Assembly: GCA_022709625.1 (NCBI GenBank)
Contig: JAKLIL010000005.1
Span: 1 to 17,671 of the forward strand
DNA length: 17,671 nucleotides
Direction: 5' to 3'
DNA from: Verrucomicrobiota bacterium
GTDB taxonomy: Bacteria > Verrucomicrobiota > Kiritimatiellia > CAIQIC01 > Lenti-01
Part shown: piece by piece, positions 14,071-17,671 of the stretch
Numbering within the stretch: the first letter of the stretch is position 1
Layout of the letters: the number at the start of each line of letters is the position of its first letter
Notes under the pieces: model-generated
The model's input: only the letters and a program-made list of their open reading frames with translations
Databases searched by the model: none
Told to the model about the DNA's origin: nothing
Translations under genes and position numbers: made by a program

Positions 14071-17000
14071 ATGAAACCGTGGCCTGGAATCGGGTTGGGC
14101 ATGGCGTGGCTGGCCTTCTGGACCACGGCCGCCCATGCCGATCTGACCGAGAACTTCGATGCCAACTCCACGGTGCCGGCGGGGTGGATCAACGGCGGCA
14201 CCGGCAACGATTCGGTCAGCACGCATTACCAAAGCGCGCCCAATTGCCGCTCTTTCGCGGCCGGCCAATCCCTGCAAACTCCGCCGGTCGATTATCCCAC
14301 CAACCTCTCCTTCTACGTCGATGCCAGCAACAACGGCAACGGCAAGACCGCCACGGTGGACTACAGCCTGGATGGTACCAGCTGGACGCCTTTGCCCGGA
14401 TTCGTGGCGAGCACGGCCGGCGGCACCAGGATTTATTCCCTGGATAGCGCCCCCAATCTCTCCGCCGCGCCCGGCGTGCGCTTCCGGTTCAATTCCACGT
14501 TTTCCACCTGGTATCTGGACAACGTCGTCGTGCAGACGGCCGCCACGACGCCCACGAACGCTCCGCCGATCCTGAGCCTCGCGCCGGCCGGGACCAACCG
14601 CACCGTGCTGGTGGGCGAGGTTGTCCTCGTGACGGCAACGGCAACCGAAGGGGAAGGCGATTCCGTCGCGCTCTCGGCCGGGCCGCTGCCGGCCGGAGCC
14701 ACCTTCGCGCCCAATCCCCTGACCGGGACCGCGCCCTTGACGAACGTCTTCGCCTGGACGCCCGCCGAGCCGGGCGAATTCGACATCGTCTTCCGCGCCG
14801 AAGACAAGGACGGCGCGGACGAGAAAACGCTCCGGCTGACGGTCGTCGAGCCGGATCCTACGCTCCTTTTGTTCGAAAACTTCGACGCCTCCAGCGGCTT
14901 GCCCGCGGGCTGGACCGACGGCGGCACGGCGAACGACACGGCCCATTTCCAAAGCGCTCCCAACAGCCGGGCCCTCGGCGGCAGCAACGACACGCTGACC
15001 ACCCCCGCGGTGGATTTTCCCACGAATTTGTCCTTCTACGTGGATGCCAGTTCCGCCGGCCAAGGGCAAACCGCGTGGGTGTCCTACCGCATCGGCTCGA
15101 ACGAATGGCTCAACCTCGGCTCCTTCGTCGTCAAGACGGCCGGCACGAACGAATCCTTTTCGCTGCTGGAACTGCCGGACGTTGCCGCCAGCACGGGGGT
15201 CCAATTCCAATTCAGCTCCGCTTTCAACACCTGGTACCTCGACGACGTGGCCATCCGGGGGCAGAGCATGACGGACAAACCGCCGGTCCTCGCGCCCATC
15301 GGCCCGCAGGCCGTCGCGCTGGGCCAGACCTTGAACTTGGCGGTGTCCGCCAGGGACTTCGACGGCCACGACATTGCCCTGTATGCCAGCAACCTGCCGC
15401 CGGGCGCGACGTTCGCCCCTGCGACAAACGCGGGGTCCGTCACGAACTGGTTGATATACAGTCCCCAGGAGTCGGAAACAGGCAGGGTGTACGCCACCAC
15501 GTTTTACGCCGCCGATACCAATGGCGTCAGCGAGGAGACTGTCGCGATTTCGGTTTTCGACCGGCTGGTCGGCTTCGCGGCGGATCGCACCGAGGCGTGG
15601 GAAGGCGACGGCGTCCTGCGGATTGCCGTGGTTCTGTCCCGGCCCGGCGAGGCGACTGTGGACGTGGTCGCCGCCGGTACCGCCCTCCCGGGCCCGGCCG
15701 GCGACTTCATCCTGGCCACGACCAAGTTGACGTTCGCCGCGGACGGGAGCGCCACCCAGTTCGTGGAACTGGTTCTCGCCGACGACGCCGCGCGCGAAAC
15801 CGCCGAAACGGCGGTGCTCCGCTTGACGAACGCGGTCGGGGCGGATGTCGCGCCCGGCGGGCGGCATGTCGTGGCCATCCGGGACAACGAGGCGGCGTTT
15901 TTCGATCCCTTTGACGCCAATCCGGGCTGGTCGATCCAGGGCCAATGGGCGTTTGGCCGGCCGCTGGGCGGCGGCGGGAGCTACGGCAATCCGGATCCTC
16001 TCGCGGGTTATACGGGAACCAACGTCTACGGCTACAACCTGGCCGGCGATTATCCGAACGGCATGGCCGCAACCCTTTACCTGACGACGCCGACGATCGA
16101 CTGCACCCGGTTCCGTAATGTCCGCCTCGAGTTCCAGCGCTGGCTGGGCGTCGAATACAGCCTCTACGACCAGGCGGTCGTCCAGGCCTCGACCGACCGC
16201 GCCAACTGGACCGACGTCTGGCGCCACTCCGGCAGCGCGATCGCGGATGCGGCGTGGACGAAGGTGGCCTACGACGTTTCGGCCCTGGCGGACGGCCAGC
16301 CGGCCGTCTACGTGCGCTGGGGCATGGGGCCGACTGACTCGGCTTGGCGCTATTGCGGCTGGAACCTCGACGACGTGGCCTTGGCCGGCGACTACGCGAG
16401 CAACGCCATGTTCCGCTTCGCCGCGCCCCTGTTCACCGCCCGGGAAACCGCGCTCGTGGCGCGCGTGACGATCGAGCGCATCGGATTGACGAACGCCGCC
16501 GCCATCGTCGTGGCCGCCACCGGCGGGACCGCGACGGCCGGCGCGGACTTCGACGCCGGGGAGGAAACGCTGGTCTTCGCGCCCGGCGAACGCACCCGGA
16601 TGTTCGAAATCGCGGTGTACGACGACGCGGACGTGGAAGGCGAGGAAACGGTCAATTTGCGCCTGCTCCCGACCGCGACCGGCGACGTCGCGACGCCTGC
16701 CGGCGCCACCTTGTCCCTGCAGGACGACGAGTCGCCCGGCGCCGCCCTTCCGTTCTTCGACGGTTTCGAGGAGCCGGCCTTGTCCAATTGCTGGGTCGCC
16801 GCCTCCACGGGGGCCGGCCGCATCGAGATCGGGAGCGATTACTACTACTATGCCCCCTACGCCGGCGCCGGCCAGCTCTGCCTGGATTCGTCGACGTACA
16901 ACGCCTACGGCCTGAACGAGGCGGTGTTGACGGTCGATCTGGCCGGGCAAACCAACGTGATGCTGGATTTCCAGGAATTCAATTTCGACTACCGGTTCCA

Positions 17001-17671
17001 GTCCATGCCGGCTTCGTTCACGGGCTCGGTCGATGCCGACGGCGTGGCCGTCAGCGGCGACGGCGTGCGCTGGCACCGCCTGTTCGAATTACCGGAGGAA
17101 TTTTACGGCCCGTACGCCTATATCAACCGGAAAATCAATCTGTCCGCGTTCGCGGCCAGCCGCGGGCTGCCCCTGGACGCGCATTTCAAGATCAAATTCC
17201 AGCAGTACGACAACTATCCGATCAGTTCTGCCGGCCGCTGTTTCGACAACATCCAGGTCTACGATCCGACGCAGGTGGCGGACGTGCGGCTGACGCTCCG
17301 CGAATCCGAAGATCCCGTCCTGCCCGGGAGCGAATTGGCGTACACCCTGCTGGTGACGAATGCGGGTCCCCTGGCGGCCACCGACCTGGTGGTTTCCAAC
17401 GAGTTGCCCGCCGGGGCGGCTTTCGTCTCCGCCACGACCACCCAGGGCACCTGCACCCAGGAGGAAGACATGGTCGTCTGCCGCCTGGGAAGTCTGGCGC
17501 GCGGCGGCTCGGCCACCGTCGCGCTGACCGTGGTGCCTGCCGCGGTCGGCCTGCTCACCAACCGGACCTGGGCCCGCAGTGCCATCTTCGATCCGGCCGG
17601 CACCAACAACGTGGCGACGGCTTTCACCTTGGCGGACGAACGGGGCGGCACCCTTGCTCTCGCCTACGACG
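14071..17671 (+). CDS. Giant secreted protein with Calx-beta, Ig-like and DUF11 domains (3' end outside window)
   Basis: At least 1,200 residues, open to the window end. A signal peptide (MKPWPGIGLGMAWLAFWTTAAHA) precedes the mature start near residue 24. Order (approximate residues): beta-sandwich module 24-155; Ig/cadherin-like 166-262; a second copy of the first module 265-396; Ig-like 404-498; Calx-beta 500-608 (ending in the typical AIRDNE); beta-sandwich 610-774 (WAFGRPLGGGGSYGNPDP); Calx-beta 779-888 (DADVEGEETVNLRL, ending LQDDE); beta-sandwich 894-1068; DUF11 1069-1190 (YTLLVTNAGPLAATDLVVSN). Such mosaics are extracellular or surface proteins for adhesion or polymer binding, with Calx-beta domains usually binding calcium. 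No enzyme domain is visible in this part. The ribosome binding site is weak. A possible TGGACA-N17-GATCAT promoter (14027-14055) would give a leader of only about 10 nt. An in-frame ATG at 14101 would leave a shorter signal peptide. Confidence 0.93.
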   Translation, partial: MKPWPGIGLGMAWLAFWTTAAHADLTENFDANSTVPAGWINGGTGNDSVSTHYQSAPNCRSFAAGQSLQTPPVDYPTNLSFYVDASNNGNGKTATVDYSLDGTSWTPLPGFVASTAGGTRIYSLDSAPNLSAAPGVRFRFNSTFSTWYLDNVVVQTAATTPTNAPPILSLAPAGTNRTVLVGEVVLVTATATEGEGDSVALSAGPLPAGATFAPNPLTGTAPLTNVFAWTPAEPGEFDIVFRAEDKDGADEKTLRLTVVEPDPTLLLFENFDASSGLPAGWTDGGTANDTAHFQSAPNSRALGGSNDTLTTPAVDFPTNLSFYVDASSAGQGQTAWVSYRIGSNEWLNLGSFVVKTAGTNESFSLLELPDVAASTGVQFQFSSAFNTWYLDDVAIRGQSMTDKPPVLAPIGPQAVALGQTLNLAVSARDFDGHDIALYASNLPPGATFAPATNAGSVTNWLIYSPQESETGRVYATTFYAADTNGVSEETVAISVFDRLVGFAADRTEAWEGDGVLRIAVVLSRPGEATVDVVAAGTALPGPAGDFILATTKLTFAADGSATQFVELVLADDAARETAETAVLRLTNAVGADVAPGGRHVVAIRDNEAAFFDPFDANPGWSIQGQWAFGRPLGGGGSYGNPDPLAGYTGTNVYGYNLAGDYPNGMAATLYLTTPTIDCTRFRNVRLEFQRWLGVEYSLYDQAVVQASTDRANWTDVWRHSGSAIADAAWTKVAYDVSALADGQPAVYVRWGMGPTDSAWRYCGWNLDDVALAGDYASNAMFRFAAPLFTARETALVARVTIERIGLTNAAAIVVAATGGTATAGADFDAGEETLVFAPGERTRMFEIAVYDDADVEGEETVNLRLLPTATGDVATPAGATLSLQDDESPGAALPFFDGFEEPALSNCWVAASTGAGRIEIGSDYYYYAPYAGAGQLCLDSSTYNAYGLNEAVLTVDLAGQTNVMLDFQEFNFDYRFQSMPASFTGSVDADGVAVSGDGVRWHRLFELPEEFYGPYAYINRKINLSAFAASRGLPLDAHFKIKFQQYDNYPISSAGRCFDNIQVYDPTQVADVRLTLRESEDPVLPGSELAYTLLVTNAGPLAATDLVVSNELPAGAAFVSATTTQGTCTQEEDMVVCRLGSLARGGSATVALTVVPAAVGLLTNRTWARSAIFDPAGTNNVATAFTLADERGGTLALAYD

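Noticed and set aside
13507..17076. A 1,189-codon minus-strand open frame
   Set aside because: It lies opposite the HPr, CBM48 and giant secreted protein genes, which show clear domains. It has low-complexity composition and no recognisable motif; high third-position GC removes stops from this frame.
1..17671. CRISPR arrays, tRNA/rRNA genes, insertion sequences with transposase
   Set aside because: Reading both strands I saw no regularly spaced repeats, cloverleaf-like segments, rRNA sequence or transposase-like protein.

Overview
The window is GC-rich and gene-dense. It carries parts of two very large secreted multidomain proteins at its ends, with a compact set of transport, RNA-binding and signalling genes between them. 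The CotH/lamin-tail/chitobiase-C/InlB-like architecture, the ANYS...WTNGSN...GTGF module and the Calx-beta/DUF11 mosaic are typical of the PVC superphylum. My best guess is Verrucomicrobiota or Kiritimatiellota. This rests on protein style alone, because no rRNA or housekeeping marker is present.

Layout. (1) 1-5779, minus strand: about 1,926 residues of a secreted CotH-kinase-fold protein whose C-terminus lies beyond the window. (2) 5780-6153: divergent intergenic region with a candidate promoter for the CotH gene and a strong leader hairpin just upstream of the next ribosome binding site. (3) 6154-8245, plus strand: a two-gene transport operon made of a 58-residue one-helix accessory protein and a 633-residue sodium:solute symporter. 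(4) 8246-8714: a long non-coding stretch with a terminator-like hairpin, a 103-nt rod-shaped inverted repeat (candidate structured RNA or miniature element) and a short palindrome. (5) 8715-9345: a glycine-rich RRM RNA-binding protein with an intrinsic terminator, then a 54-residue basic coiled-coil-like protein. (6) 9373-9712, minus strand: a frameshifted, N-terminally truncated remnant of a RibD-C/dihydrofolate-reductase-like protein. (7) 9822-13977, plus strand: a signalling cluster. It holds a soluble PAS-GAF-PAS-PAS NarL-type histidine kinase, a LuxR-type response regulator (ATGA overlap), a receiver-HPr fusion protein, and a stand-alone CBM48 glycogen-binding protein (ATGA overlap). (8) 14071 to the window end: at least 1,200 residues of a second giant secreted protein.

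The most interesting part is region 7. A phosphorylatable receiver domain is fused to an HPr domain that keeps both regulatory phosphorylation sites, His163 and Ser194, at exactly the HPr spacing. It is translationally coupled to a tiny glycogen-binding protein and sits 78 nt downstream of a complete two-component system, with a perfect 9-bp palindrome in the gap. This suggests, but does not prove, a circuit linking two-component signalling, PTS-type phosphorylation and glycogen status.
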